In this document: one piece after another, positions 1-9,600 of the stretch
How the letters are laid out: each line of letters opens with the position of its first letter
Numbering within the stretch: the stretch's first letter is position 1
Program-made: the position numbers and the translations under genes
Assembly (NCBI GenBank): GCA_965277745.1
Contig: OZ255837.1
Span: 124,001-188,000 of the forward strand
Reading direction: 5' to 3'
DNA length: 64,000 nucleotides
From: G965277745 sp965277745
GTDB lineage: Bacteria > Pseudomonadota > Gammaproteobacteria > Cardiobacteriales > Cardiobacteriaceae
The notes under the pieces: model-generated
What the model was told of the DNA's origin: nothing
Seen by the model: the letters and a program-made list of their open reading frames with translations, nothing else
The model's database searches: none

Positions 1-92
1 GCCTGTAAGCGAAAAAGATAATAATCACCCACAACCAATACAGCGACTGTCATGACCAACGCCACAAAAAGAAAGCGGCATTTACTCGCCAT
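1..92 (-). CDS. ftsB: FtsB-like septum formation initiator, N-terminal part (runs off window)
   Basis: Only the first 30 codons are inside the window. They encode a short basic start (MASKCRF), then one hydrophobic segment of about 18 residues, then the beginning of a polar region. This is the topology of FtsB/DivIC, a small bitopic divisome protein with a tiny cytoplasmic tail, one membrane helix and a periplasmic coiled coil that binds FtsL and FtsQ. The ATG lies three bases after the eno stop codon, with an AGGG just upstream. An eno-ftsB pair is common in proteobacteria, and the call rests on this position plus topology. The diagnostic coiled coil is outside the window. Confidence 0.6.
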   Translation of the reverse strand, partial: MASKCRFLFVALVMTVAVLVVGDYYLFRLQ

Positions 93-95
93 ACC

Positions 96-1388
96 CTAAC
101 ACTTGATTTTGCCAAGCAGTGCGGCCTTGCCGGCGTAGACGGCACGATCGCCGAGGGCATCCTCAATGGCGAGGAGGCGGTTGTATTTGGCGATGCGATC
201 ACTGCGGCACAGCGATCCGGTCTTGATCTGGGTCGCCGTGCTGGCGACGGCGATATCGGCGATCGTGGTGTCTTCGGTTTCACCGGAACGGTGCGAGATG
301 ATCGCCGCATAACCGGCGTCCCTGGCCATCGTGATCGCCTCGAAAGTCTGCGACAGGCAGCCTATCTGGTTCGGCTTGATTAAAATGGCGTTGGCGATGT
401 GCTTTTTGATCCCTTCGCGAAAAATCGTCGGGTTGGTTACGAAAATGTCATCACCGACCAGTTGAATTTTCTCGCCGAATTTTTCCGTCATCAATTTCCA
501 GCCGGCCCAATCGCCTTCGCCAAGACCGTCCTCAATGGAGACGATCGGGTATTTGTCAACGAGCGCGCCGAGATAATCGACGAATTCCGCCGCCGTGTAG
601 GATTGGTTTTCCGCGCTCAGCAGATATTTGCCGTCGCGATGGAATTCCGATGCCGCGGCGTCCATCGCGAGAAAAATTTGTTCGCCGGCCCGGTAACCGG
701 CTTTTTCGATGGCCTCCATGATCACCGATAAGGCCTCCTCGTTGGAGGCGAGATCCGGCGCAAAGCCCCCTTCGTCGCCCACCGCGGTGTTCATCCCTTT
801 GTGATGCAGCACTTTTTTGAGGGTATGGAAGATTTCTGCCCCGGCGCGCAGCGCCTCGCGAAAGTTTGTGAAGCCGGCCGGCATGATCATGAATTCCTGG
901 ATATCGACCGAGTTGTCGGCGTGTTCGCCGCCGTTGATGATATTCATCATCGGCACCGGCAGTTCGTATTTTCCGCCGCTGTGGAGGATTTCGTAAAGCG
1001 CTTTGCCGAGACTTGCCGCCCTGGCGTGGGCGAGCGCCAGGGAGACGCCGAGAATCGCGTTGGCGCCGAGATTTTTCTTGAATGCGTCACCATCGAAATC
1101 GAGCATGATGTGATCCAGCGCGTTCAAGTCATCAATCGGCCGGCCTCGCAAGGCGGCGGAAATTTTGCCGTTAACATTGGCGACCGCCTTGGTCACCCCT
1201 TTGCCGAAATAGCGACCGTTATCGCCGTCGCGCAGTTCGAGTGCTTCACGCGAACCGGTGGAGGCGCCTGAAGGAACCCGTGCGATACCGCTGTTTCCAT
1301 CGTCCAATCGCACCGTTACCTGGACGGTGGGATTGCCGCGGGAATCAAGAATCTCGATCGCATGAATGTTTGCAATTGTCGAACTCAT
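96..1388 (-). CDS. eno: Enolase
   Basis: Enolase interconverts 2-phosphoglycerate and phosphoenolpyruvate in glycolysis; it also belongs to the RNA degradosome in many proteobacteria. The 430-residue length is normal. Visible motifs are the N-terminal loop SGASTGSREALELRDGD, the GDEGGFAP segment with a catalytic Glu (about residue 205), the catalytic-Lys segment LIKPNQIG (about 338) and the SHRSGETED signature (about 368). The ATG is one base after the kdsA stop, so the genes are probably co-transcribed in the order pyrG-kdsA-eno-ftsB. The sequence GCLSQTF after the catalytic Lys is a mild deviation from the usual GTLTET. Confidence 0.98.
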   Translation of the reverse strand: MSSTIANIHAIEILDSRGNPTVQVTVRLDDGNSGIARVPSGASTGSREALELRDGDNGRYFGKGVTKAVANVNGKISAALRGRPIDDLNALDHIMLDFDGDAFKKNLGANAILGVSLALAHARAASLGKALYEILHSGGKYELPVPMMNIINGGEHADNSVDIQEFMIMPAGFTNFREALRAGAEIFHTLKKVLHHKGMNTAVGDEGGFAPDLASNEEALSVIMEAIEKAGYRAGEQIFLAMDAAASEFHRDGKYLLSAENQSYTAAEFVDYLGALVDKYPIVSIEDGLGEGDWAGWKLMTEKFGEKIQLVGDDIFVTNPTIFREGIKKHIANAILIKPNQIGCLSQTFEAITMARDAGYAAIISHRSGETEDTTIADIAVASTATQIKTGSLCRSDRIAKYNRLLAIEDALGDRAVYAGKAALLGKIKC

Positions 1389-1389
1389 T

Positions 1390-2217
1390 TCATTCTCCAG
1401 AGTGTGAATAAGATTTGGCCACCTTGTCGAAAGCGATCAACTGTTCGAGCAAGCGGCGCATCTGCCCAAGCGGCCAGGCGTTCGGTCCATCGGAAAGCGC
1501 CTTTGCGGGATCGGGATGGGTTTCCATGAAAAGACCCGCCACCCCAACCGCCACCGCCGCCCGCGCGAGCACCGGGACGAATTCACGCTGTCCGCCACTG
1601 GCCTTGCCTTGACCGCCCGGCAGTTGCACCGAATGGGTGGCGTCGAACACCACCGGGCAGCCGAAATCGCGCATCACCGCGAGCGAACGCATGTCCGATA
1701 CGAGATTATTGTACCCGAAAAGCACCCCGCGCTCGCATAACATGATCGCCTCGTTGCCGGTGCTTCGCGCTTTTTCGGCGACATTTTGCATTTCCCACGG
1801 GGAGAGGAACTGTCCTTTTTTGATATTGACCGGCCTGCCCTGCGAACAGACCTTGCGGATGAAATTCGTCTGCCGGCAGAGAAACGCCGGTGTTTGCAAG
1901 ACATCGACCACCGCGGCCACTTCATCGAGCGGGGTGTCTTCGTGCACATCGGTGAGGATCGGCACGCCGATCTCGGACTTGGCCTTGGCAAGAATACGCA
2001 GGCCTTCGCCGATACCCGGCCCGCGGTAGCTTTTTCCGGAAGAACGGTTGGCCTTGTCGAAGGAAGATTTGTAGATAAAGGGTATGGCGAGCTCATCGCT
2101 CAGCGTTTTCAGGGTTTGTGCTGTCTCAAGCGCCAGTGTTTCCGATTCGATGACGCAGGGGCCGGCAATCAGAAACAGGGGCTTGTCCGGGCCGACGTCA
2201 ACGCCACAGAGGTTCAT
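1390..2217 (-). CDS. kdsA: 3-deoxy-8-phosphooctulonate synthase (metal-dependent type)
   Basis: KdsA condenses phosphoenolpyruvate with arabinose 5-phosphate to give Kdo-8-phosphate for LPS inner core. The start was taken as ATG 2217, which overlaps the pyrG stop as ATGA and gives 275 residues; an upstream in-frame start would intrude into pyrG. Motifs include KSSFDKANRSS and TDVHE. Near residue 21 the protein reads IAGPCVIES, so it has Cys where the E. coli enzyme has Asn. Together with DATHSVQ, FMETHP and LSDGP this supplies the Cys/His/Glu/Asp set of the metal-dependent class known from Aquifex aeolicus. The catalytic class is inferred from those residues. Confidence 0.96.
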   Translation of the reverse strand: MNLCGVDVGPDKPLFLIAGPCVIESETLALETAQTLKTLSDELAIPFIYKSSFDKANRSSGKSYRGPGIGEGLRILAKAKSEIGVPILTDVHEDTPLDEVAAVVDVLQTPAFLCRQTNFIRKVCSQGRPVNIKKGQFLSPWEMQNVAEKARSTGNEAIMLCERGVLFGYNNLVSDMRSLAVMRDFGCPVVFDATHSVQLPGGQGKASGGQREFVPVLARAAVAVGVAGLFMETHPDPAKALSDGPNAWPLGQMRRLLEQLIAFDKVAKSYSHSGE

Positions 2218-3845
2218 TCGCGTTCCTTTTTGTGCTTTTTCGCGGCACAAATGAAAGATTTGAAAAGCGGATGTCCACGGCGCGGCGTCGAGGTGAACTC
2301 GGGGTGCGATTGCAGCGCCACGAACCAAGGATGATCCGGAATTTCAATGACTTCCACCAGCCCGTTGTCTTCCGAACGTCCGGAAATCCGCAGACCGGCG
2401 TCTTCCAGGCGTTTTTCATAATGGGTGTTGACTTCATAGCGGTGGCGATGGCGTTCATTGATAATTTCCCCGCCATAGATCGCCGCGATCTTACTTCCGG
2501 AGACAAGCCGCGCTGGCAAAGCGCCCAAGCGCATCGTGCCGCCGAGATCGGTCTGGACATCGCGCTGCTCCTTCTCTCCGCGTTCATTGACCCATTGCGT
2601 CACCAGCGCGATGACCGGCTCGGCGACATTTGTCTCCCATTCGGTGCTGCCCGCACCGACGATGGCGGCGACATGGCGCGCGTATTCAATCACCGCGATC
2701 TGCATGCCAAGACAGAGTCCGAGATAGGGAATTCCCTGTTCCCGCGCATACTGCACGGCAAGGAGTTTGCCGTTGATGCCGCGATTGCCGAAACCGCCCG
2801 GCACCACGATACCACCCACCCCTTCGAGCAACTCGACGCCCTGTCGATAAAGATCTTCGGAATCGATGTAGCGGATGGCAACCTTCGTCCGGCTATGCAT
2901 ACCACCGTGATACAACGCTTCATTGAGCGATTTGTAGGCATCGGTAAGATCGACGTATTTACCAACCATCGCGATGGTGACCTCGCCTTTTCTCTGCGCG
3001 ATCGAGGCGACGACTTGGCGCCACTCGCCGAGCTCTGCCGGTTGAGCGTCAAGATGGAAATGCCTGTCAAGGAGTTCATCGACGCCCTGGGCATGAAAAA
3101 GCAGGGGAATTTCATAGATGTTTTGCACATCGAGTCCGCTGATCACCGCCTGCGCGCTGACGCTGGTGAACAAGGCGATCTTACGCCGCTCGTCTTCGGG
3201 AATCTCGCGATCGGCGCGACAGATCAGCATATCCGGCTGAATTCCGATCGAGCGCAATTCCTTGACGGAATGCTGCGTCGGCTTGGTTTTCAACTCGCCG
3301 GCCATCGGAATATAGGGAACCAGGGTGAGATGGATGAACATCGTGCGACTTTTCCCCAGTTGGGTACCGAGTTGACGGATCGCCTCCATGAACGGTAGCG
3401 ACTCGATATCCCCGACGGTACCGCCGATCTCGACCAGAGCGATATCGGCGCCTTCGGCGGCGCGCAACACGTAAGACTTGATCGCATCGGTAATGTGCGG
3501 GATGACCTGCACCGTCGCGCCAAGGTAATCGCCACGGCGTTCGCGACGAATCACTTCGGAATAGATCCGCCCGGTCGTGCAGTTGTTGAATTGATTGGCG
3601 CGCATGTTGACAAAGCGTTCATAATGGCCGAGATCGAGGTCGGTCTCGGCGCCGTCATGAGTAACGAACACTTCGCCATGCTGAAATGGATTCATCGTCC
3701 CGGGATCGACGTTGATATAAGGGTCGAGCTTGATCATCGTCACCCGCAGGCCGCGCGATTCGAGGATGGCGCCCAATGAGGCGGCGGCAATGCCCTTGCC
3801 GAGCGAAGAGACCACGCCACCGGTGACGAAGACAAATTTGGTCAT
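2214..3845 (-). CDS. pyrG: CTP synthase
   Basis: PyrG aminates UTP to CTP with glutamine-derived ammonia. Using ATG 3845 gives 543 residues starting MTKFVFVTGG, the usual N-terminus; the seven extra upstream codons were discarded. The synthetase domain shows GVVSSLGKG (P-loop, about residues 10-20). The C-terminal class I glutamine amidotransferase domain shows GLCLGMQ with the nucleophilic Cys (about 380) and a HPEF motif near the end. The stop overlaps the kdsA start by four bases, suggesting translational coupling. tilS ends 21 bases upstream on the same strand. Confidence 0.98.
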   Translation of the reverse strand: MTKFVFVTGGVVSSLGKGIAAASLGAILESRGLRVTMIKLDPYINVDPGTMNPFQHGEVFVTHDGAETDLDLGHYERFVNMRANQFNNCTTGRIYSEVIRRERRGDYLGATVQVIPHITDAIKSYVLRAAEGADIALVEIGGTVGDIESLPFMEAIRQLGTQLGKSRTMFIHLTLVPYIPMAGELKTKPTQHSVKELRSIGIQPDMLICRADREIPEDERRKIALFTSVSAQAVISGLDVQNIYEIPLLFHAQGVDELLDRHFHLDAQPAELGEWRQVVASIAQRKGEVTIAMVGKYVDLTDAYKSLNEALYHGGMHSRTKVAIRYIDSEDLYRQGVELLEGVGGIVVPGGFGNRGINGKLLAVQYAREQGIPYLGLCLGMQIAVIEYARHVAAIVGAGSTEWETNVAEPVIALVTQWVNERGEKEQRDVQTDLGGTMRLGALPARLVSGSKIAAIYGGEIINERHRHRYEVNTHYEKRLEDAGLRISGRSEDNGLVEVIEIPDHPWFVALQSHPEFTSTPRRGHPLFKSFICAAKKHKKERE

Positions 3846-3866
3846 AGCGCTTCCCAGCCCACACAA

Positions 3867-5144
3867 TCAGCCGATCATCCTAACAGAACGTTCCAGGCGA
3901 CGCCAGACGATCCGTAACCCAGGATACCGCGCGGCGCTTCCAAGTCCGCCCACCCAGAGAATTTCCTTGCCGGCAAGAAGCAACGGGGTGCGTCGGCGCA
4001 GCAAAGGCGGCACGCCGGCAAGGCGAAACCATTCCTTGAGTGGTTTATGGTGCTCCTCGCCGCGCGGGCGGAAATCGCCGCCCGGTGGATACAGCGCCCA
4101 ACGTGGATCCCCTGGCAGGGTGTCACGGCCAGCGTGTATCTCAAGCGTACCGATGCCTTGCCAAAAAGAGTATTCGCCGACCGGCGGCGGCGCAGCAAGA
4201 GAAACCACCGCGATGCAAAGGAGACGATCGCGATGACGCAGCAAGTGCCAGTCGCCATAATCGAGTTGGGCGTGATTCGCCTTGCCTTCGAGTTGCGTGA
4301 GCCATGCCCGCAAGCGCCGATAAGGCGGCATCGGTTTATTCATGCCGCGCAGCCAGCTTCTCACCAGCGCAGTGCGCAACGGCGGCGATTTTCCATCAAG
4401 GGCGGACAGTAAAAGCGCCCGGTCTTCATCAAGACGGAGTTTGTCGGCGAGGAGAACGCTTTGCAACCACTCAGTCTCACCAAGCCAGTGGGCCGAGCGC
4501 GCGATTCTTGCGGGAGCCGCCGCCACCCGTTTTTCAAGGAGCGGAAGAATTTCGTGACGCAGCCAGTTGCGCAGATATCGGGTATCGCGATTGCTGGGAT
4601 CTTCAACATAAGCGAGATGATGCCGCCCCGCGTAATCGGCGATTTCCGCGCGTGAAACGGAAAGTAACGGGCGCCAGTGCTCTCCATTGGCGAACGCCTT
4701 GCGCGCCGGCATCGCGGCAAGTCCGGCAAGCCCGCTGCCGCGCAGCAGATTGAGTAACAGCGTCTCGGCCTGATCGTCGCGATGATGGGCGCTCAGCAAT
4801 ACCCCGCGCGCAGGAAGCACCGCGGCAAAGGCCGTGTAACGCGCCACTCGCGCTGCCGCCTCACGATTGGCGACGGCCGTATCGAGCGGTAAAGACACGG
4901 AAGAATAGTGGATGCCGCTTTTTTCACAACGCGCGGCGACCAACGCACCCCACTTTTCCGCCTCCGGCTGCCAGCGGTGATCGGCGTATACGACGGACAA
5001 CGGCGCGGAGAGCGAGGCGCGTGCCTTATCGAGGAGATCGAGCAGCACCATGCTGTCGATACCGCCGCTGCAAGCGAGGAGATAGTGACTGGGACGGTAC
5101 GTTTCCTGCCAGTCACGCAGTTCCAACGGCAAGGAGGCGAGCAT
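3867..5144 (-). CDS. tilS: tRNA(Ile)-lysidine synthase
   Basis: TilS attaches lysine to C34 of the CAU-anticodon tRNA-Ile so that it reads AUA; this is an essential modification. The N-terminal PP-loop ATPase motif SGGIDS (about residues 30-35) and the HHRDDQAETLLLNLLRGSGL segment are typical, and the two C-terminal TilS domains follow. I chose ATG 5144 (425 residues). A TTG three codons upstream is an alternative. The gene sits between accA and pyrG on the same strand, a common gammaproteobacterial arrangement. Confidence 0.96.
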   Translation of the reverse strand: MLASLPLELRDWQETYRPSHYLLACSGGIDSMVLLDLLDKARASLSAPLSVVYADHRWQPEAEKWGALVAARCEKSGIHYSSVSLPLDTAVANREAAARVARYTAFAAVLPARGVLLSAHHRDDQAETLLLNLLRGSGLAGLAAMPARKAFANGEHWRPLLSVSRAEIADYAGRHHLAYVEDPSNRDTRYLRNWLRHEILPLLEKRVAAAPARIARSAHWLGETEWLQSVLLADKLRLDEDRALLLSALDGKSPPLRTALVRSWLRGMNKPMPPYRRLRAWLTQLEGKANHAQLDYGDWHLLRHRDRLLCIAVVSLAAPPPVGEYSFWQGIGTLEIHAGRDTLPGDPRWALYPPGGDFRPRGEEHHKPLKEWFRLAGVPPLLRRRTPLLLAGKEILWVGGLGSAARYPGLRIVWRRLERSVRMIG

Positions 5145-5267
5145 CAGGCGCAAACAGTTGTCGTGGCCCCGGCATACGCACGAACGCGAAGATAAATCCT
5201 ATCGCCCAATTTATTTCCTTGTTCCAGTAGATTACCGGACGGGCCGGGGACATGGGGGTCGATCGCG

Positions 5268-6224
5268 CTACGCTTCGAATACGCCATAGGCCCTGAGCTT
5301 TTCCATTCTCCGCGTCATCCTCTCTTCCGCTGGCATTTCGCCAAGCGATGCCAGCTTGTCCGCGAATGCCGCGCGCAAGGTCTCGCTCATCGCCGCCACA
5401 TCGCGATGCGCCCCGCCGAGCGGTTCGTCGATGATTTCATCGATCAGGGCGAGGTTTTTCAATTGCTTGGAAGTAACTTGCATGGCTTTCGCCGCCGTCG
5501 AGGCCATACTGGCGTCACGCCAGAGAATCGACGCGCAACCTTCCGGCGAGATGACCGAATAGATACTGTAACGGAGCATGCACAAGGTGTCGGCGATGCC
5601 GATGGCGAGCGCCCCGCCGGAACCGCCTTCCCCGATGACACAGGCAAGCGTCGGAACGGCAAGCCTTGCCATTTCGAACAGATTGCGTGCGATCGCCTCG
5701 CTCTGTCCCCGTTCTTCGGCACCGATACCCGGATAGGCACCCGGTGTGTCGATGAAGGTAATGACCGGAATGGAAAATCGTTCGGCGAGCTTCATGAGAC
5801 GCAGCGCCTTGCGATACCCTTCTGGACGCGGCATGCCGAAATTACGTTTTACTTTGGCTTTGGTATCGCGTCCCTTCTCATGTCCGATGACCATTACGCT
5901 ATTGTCATTTAAGCGCGCCAATCCGCCGAGAATCGCCGTGTCCTCGCCATAATGGCGATCGCCGTGCAATTCGTGAAAATCGCTGAACACACGGTCAAGA
6001 TAATCCGATGTGTACGGTCGGCGCGGATGTCGCGCCATCTGTGCGATCTGCCAGTCGTCGAGATCGGCGAAGATGCTTTTCGTCAGACTCGCCGATTTAC
6101 TCTCGAGGCGCGCGATTTCTTCACTGATATCAACCTCGGATTGTTCGCCGAACTGGCGCAGTTCGTTGAGTTTATATTCCAACTCGGCGATGGGTTGTTC
6201 AAAGTCGAGATAGTCGGGATGCAT
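5268..6224 (-). CDS. accA: Acetyl-CoA carboxylase carboxyltransferase subunit alpha
   Basis: AccA with AccD transfers the carboxyl group from biotin to acetyl-CoA, giving malonyl-CoA for fatty acid synthesis. The 318-residue protein begins MHPDYLDFEQPIAELE and contains RNFGMPRPEGYRKALRLM, TFIDTPGAYPG, GEGGSGGALAIG and SPEGCASILW, all typical of the crotonase-like fold of this subunit. It ends the chemosensory gene block on its upstream side: chpC stops two bases before its start, which suggests read-through from the pil/chp operon. That coupling of lipid synthesis and motility genes is an inference from spacing only. Confidence 0.98.
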   Translation of the reverse strand: MHPDYLDFEQPIAELEYKLNELRQFGEQSEVDISEEIARLESKSASLTKSIFADLDDWQIAQMARHPRRPYTSDYLDRVFSDFHELHGDRHYGEDTAILGGLARLNDNSVMVIGHEKGRDTKAKVKRNFGMPRPEGYRKALRLMKLAERFSIPVITFIDTPGAYPGIGAEERGQSEAIARNLFEMARLAVPTLACVIGEGGSGGALAIGIADTLCMLRYSIYSVISPEGCASILWRDASMASTAAKAMQVTSKQLKNLALIDEIIDEPLGGAHRDVAAMSETLRAAFADKLASLGEMPAEERMTRRMEKLRAYGVFEA

Positions 6225-6226
6225 GC

Positions 6227-6670
6227 TTATTTTATCTTCAATTCAGATTCAAATTTCGGTAAATCAAGGACGACCGCAGGCACGCCATCTTCACCGTCGA
6301 TGGCCAGACAGTGTACGACAAAGCGATGATAAGCACTCTCTCGCTTTTGTAATTGCTCGTCGCCGAGTTGGAGGATTTTCGGCGCGCCATAACTGACAAG
6401 CGCATAGGTACGGAAAAGCGATTGGTTGGTGATCGTGGCGACGAGTACCAGGCGGTAACTGCCTTCGTAGGGAAGCTCCCGCGCGGTGAAGACAAAATCG
6501 AGCACCGGCATTTTTTCGTTCTCCACGAGCAAGCTACCGACCACGAACTCACTCGCGCTTTCCACGCCGAGCGGCGATGCGTAGGGATAGATACGGCTGA
6601 CGAGCGCTTGCGGAAACATCAGCCATTCCAGCCCGCCGCTCGGAATCATCACAATATCCATGTCAGCCAT
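6227..6670 (-). CDS. chpC: CheW-like protein, probable ChpC
   Basis: This 147-residue protein (ATG 6670) overlaps the end of chpA by eight bases. Size, beta-rich composition and motifs such as VGSLLVENEKMPVLDF and YRLVLVATIT fit a CheW-type adaptor. In Pseudomonas, ChpC is a CheW homologue encoded beyond chpA, so the position supports the name. Its likely role is to link the PilJ receptor to the ChpA kinase in control of type IV pilus extension and retraction. Sequence similarity to CheW is weak by eye, so the symbol is provisional. A TTG five codons upstream is another possible start. Confidence 0.65.
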   Translation of the reverse strand: MADMDIVMIPSGGLEWLMFPQALVSRIYPYASPLGVESASEFVVGSLLVENEKMPVLDFVFTARELPYEGSYRLVLVATITNQSLFRTYALVSYGAPKILQLGDEQLQKRESAYHRFVVHCLAIDGEDGVPAVVLDLPKFESELKIK

Positions 6671-9600
6671 GTACCGATTCTCCAATCAGTGAGGTAATGG
6701 ACTCAAGCAACCTGTCTTCACGATAAGGTTTGCCGAGATAGCCTTGTACGCCGATCGCTTCGGCATGACTACGGTGTTTCTCTCCGGTTCGCGAGGTGAT
6801 CATGATAATCGGCACTTCGGCGAACTGCGAATCCTGACGCACATAGCCCGCGAATTCGAAACCGTCCATGTTCGGCATTTCGATATCGAGGAGAATCAAG
6901 TCCGGCGCAAAATCACGCAGGGTTTCGATCGCGTCTATTCCGTCGTTGGCTGTTTTCACCACGTACCCATTGCGTTCGAGAAGTCGCGTCGAGACTTTAC
7001 GCATGGTAACGGAATCGTCGACAACGAGAATTTGTTTTTCCTGCGTTTTCTCTTGCTTTTGCAACTGTACATCGAGCGTCATGTCGGCGATATATCTCGC
7101 CAGACCCAGTACTTCGAGCACAGGAACCACCCGTCCGTCGCCGAGAATCGTCGCCCCGGAAATCCCCGGTGTGTTGAGTACCTGACGGTTGACGTTTTTC
7201 ACGATAATTTCCAGACGATTGCCGATCCGATCGACATGGAACGCCACCGGTTCGCTACCGTTGATGAAAAGCACCGGTGCGGTTGTTACGTGGTCGTCGA
7301 AGGCGTAGTGTTGCGGATCTAAATAGCGGCCCAGCACGAACAGGCGATAGTCAACGCCATCGTAGTGTTGATAAACTTGTTCGCCGTCGTAACTGCGTCG
7401 CAGCGCTGCCACTTCGACCTGACTGACGGCGCTGACCGCGTTCATCGGCACCGCATAGCGTTTGTCGGCGATCTCCATCAAAAGGATTTCGGAAATGCTC
7501 ATCGAAAACGGCATCGAAATCGTAAACCGGGCACCCTGCCCGGGAACGGACTGCGCATTCAGATGGCCGCTATGCTGCTTGATCATATCGCTTACGACAT
7601 CGAGCCCGACACCTCGCCCGGAGAGTTGGGTCAACGATTTCGCGGTGGAAAACCCGGAACGCAGCATCAGCGCGTTGAGGTATGGCAGTTCATCCGCCCG
7701 GGCTTCGTCGAGAATCCCCTTGGCACGGGCTTTCTCAAGGAGACGATCGTAATCGAAGCCGCTGCCGTCGTCGCTTACTTGAATCTGCAAATTGGAGGCG
7801 CGTGATCCGATCGCGATTCTGACCGTGCCCATACGCGGTTTTCCTTGTGCCTCGCGCTCCTGTGGCGTTTCGATGCCATGAGCGATCGCGTTGCGGATCA
7901 TGTGTTCAAGTGGCGGCAACAGGTCCTCGAGAAGATGACGTTCAAGTTCTATATCGCCACCGTCGAGAATCAGCGTGACTTCCTTGCCCACCGCTTTCGC
8001 GGTTTGACGAACCAGACGCCGCAGGCGCGATTCGTTGGTATCGAAACGCAGTAGTTGGGTGCTCATCAACTTATCCTGAAGCGCGCGCTGCACGATGTTC
8101 TGTTGATCGGAGAAGTTGCGCGCCAGCGCGTTTTCATCGTTCAAGGTCTCGTGAACGCTTTTCAAATCATCGATCGCTTCGGCAAGCTGGCGCGAGAGTT
8201 GCTGGATTTCCGTGAAACGATCAAGTTCCAGCGGATCGAATTCTTCCTGCCCCGCGCCACTTGCCGCGCGGCGAAACAGCATCTGTGCTTCGGTCTCGTT
8301 GTCCAGGCGACGCATTTGTTGATCGATACGTGTGGCGATACGGGTCAGTTCGCCAAGATTGAACGCCGATTCGGCGGTCAGTCTTTCGATACGCGAGCGG
8401 ATGATCGCGATTTCTCCGATCATCGCGATCATTTCGTCGAGCAAAACGGCATCGACACGCACATAATGCTGTACTTTGAACGGCGATTTTCTCCTTTCCA
8501 CGGGCTCGGGCGTTTCTGCGGACAACGCGTTCGCAGCGTCAGGCGCAAGCGATTCTTCTTCGGCAAATACTGCCGTCCCGGCAGTTTCCAACTGCGCATC
8601 GGCGTCGGCAGTCTGCATGGAAAGCTCCGTTCCAATGGTATCGATATCCGGCGCTTTTTCCTCTACCGACCCTTCCGCAACGCTTTCCTGGGGTTCCGTC
8701 GTCTCTGCTTGCGAGGGTAAGCGGAACGTCCCCTCGTTCGCGAAAAGCGCAAGCGCGGCATTGATCGCATCCACCGGCTGCGGCATTTCCTTGCGCAAGA
8801 CGCTGTCGAGCATGCCGTAGAGCGCTTCCTGCTCCAAATCCAGTAGGATTTTGGCTTCACGTAATTTGCCATCGTCGTACTCCGGTATCTTTTCGATCAC
8901 CGATTCCATCAGATGAGCGATATCCCCGATCATCAACATATTGACCAGCCGTGCCCCACCCTTCAAGGTATGCATGGTGCGTTTCAATTCTTCTACCGTA
9001 TCGATATCACGAAGATCACCGCAAAGCAGGGTTTCCGACTGAGCAATCAGTTCCTGCGCTTCGTTGCTGAAAATATTAAGCAGTTCCGGATCAATATTTT
9101 CATCGAAACCGGTTTTGCGAGTTGTTTCGGTGAGTGTTCGCTTCGCTGACGGTTGTTCCTCTTCGCTTTCTTCGCTTTCTTCGCTTTCTTCGCTTTCTTC
9201 GCTTTCTTCGCTTTCTTCGCTTTCTTCGCTTTCTTCGCTTTCTTCGCTTTCTTCGCTTTCTTCGCTTGCTTCGCTTTCTTCGCTTTCTTCGCTTTCTTCG
9301 CTTTCTTCGCTTTCTTCGCTTTCTTCGCTTTCTTCGCTTGCTTCGCTTGCTTCGCTTGCTTCGCTTGCTTCGCTTGCTTCGCTTGCTTCGCTTGCTTCGC
9401 TTGCTTCGCTTGCTTCGCTTGCTTCGCTTGCTTCGGTTGCTTCGGTTGCTTCGGTTGCTTCGGTTGCTTCGGTTGCTTCGGTTGCTTCGGTTGCTTCGGT
9501 TGCTTCGGTTGCTTCGGTTGCTTCGGTTGCTTCGGTTGCTTCGGTTGCCTGATCGGATAAGGAAAATGCCGCCACACGATTGCGTTCGTCTTCTCTCTGC

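Noticed and set aside
9165..9542. CRISPR-like array
   Set aside because: Units are 9 bp and contiguous with no spacers; it is a coding minisatellite.
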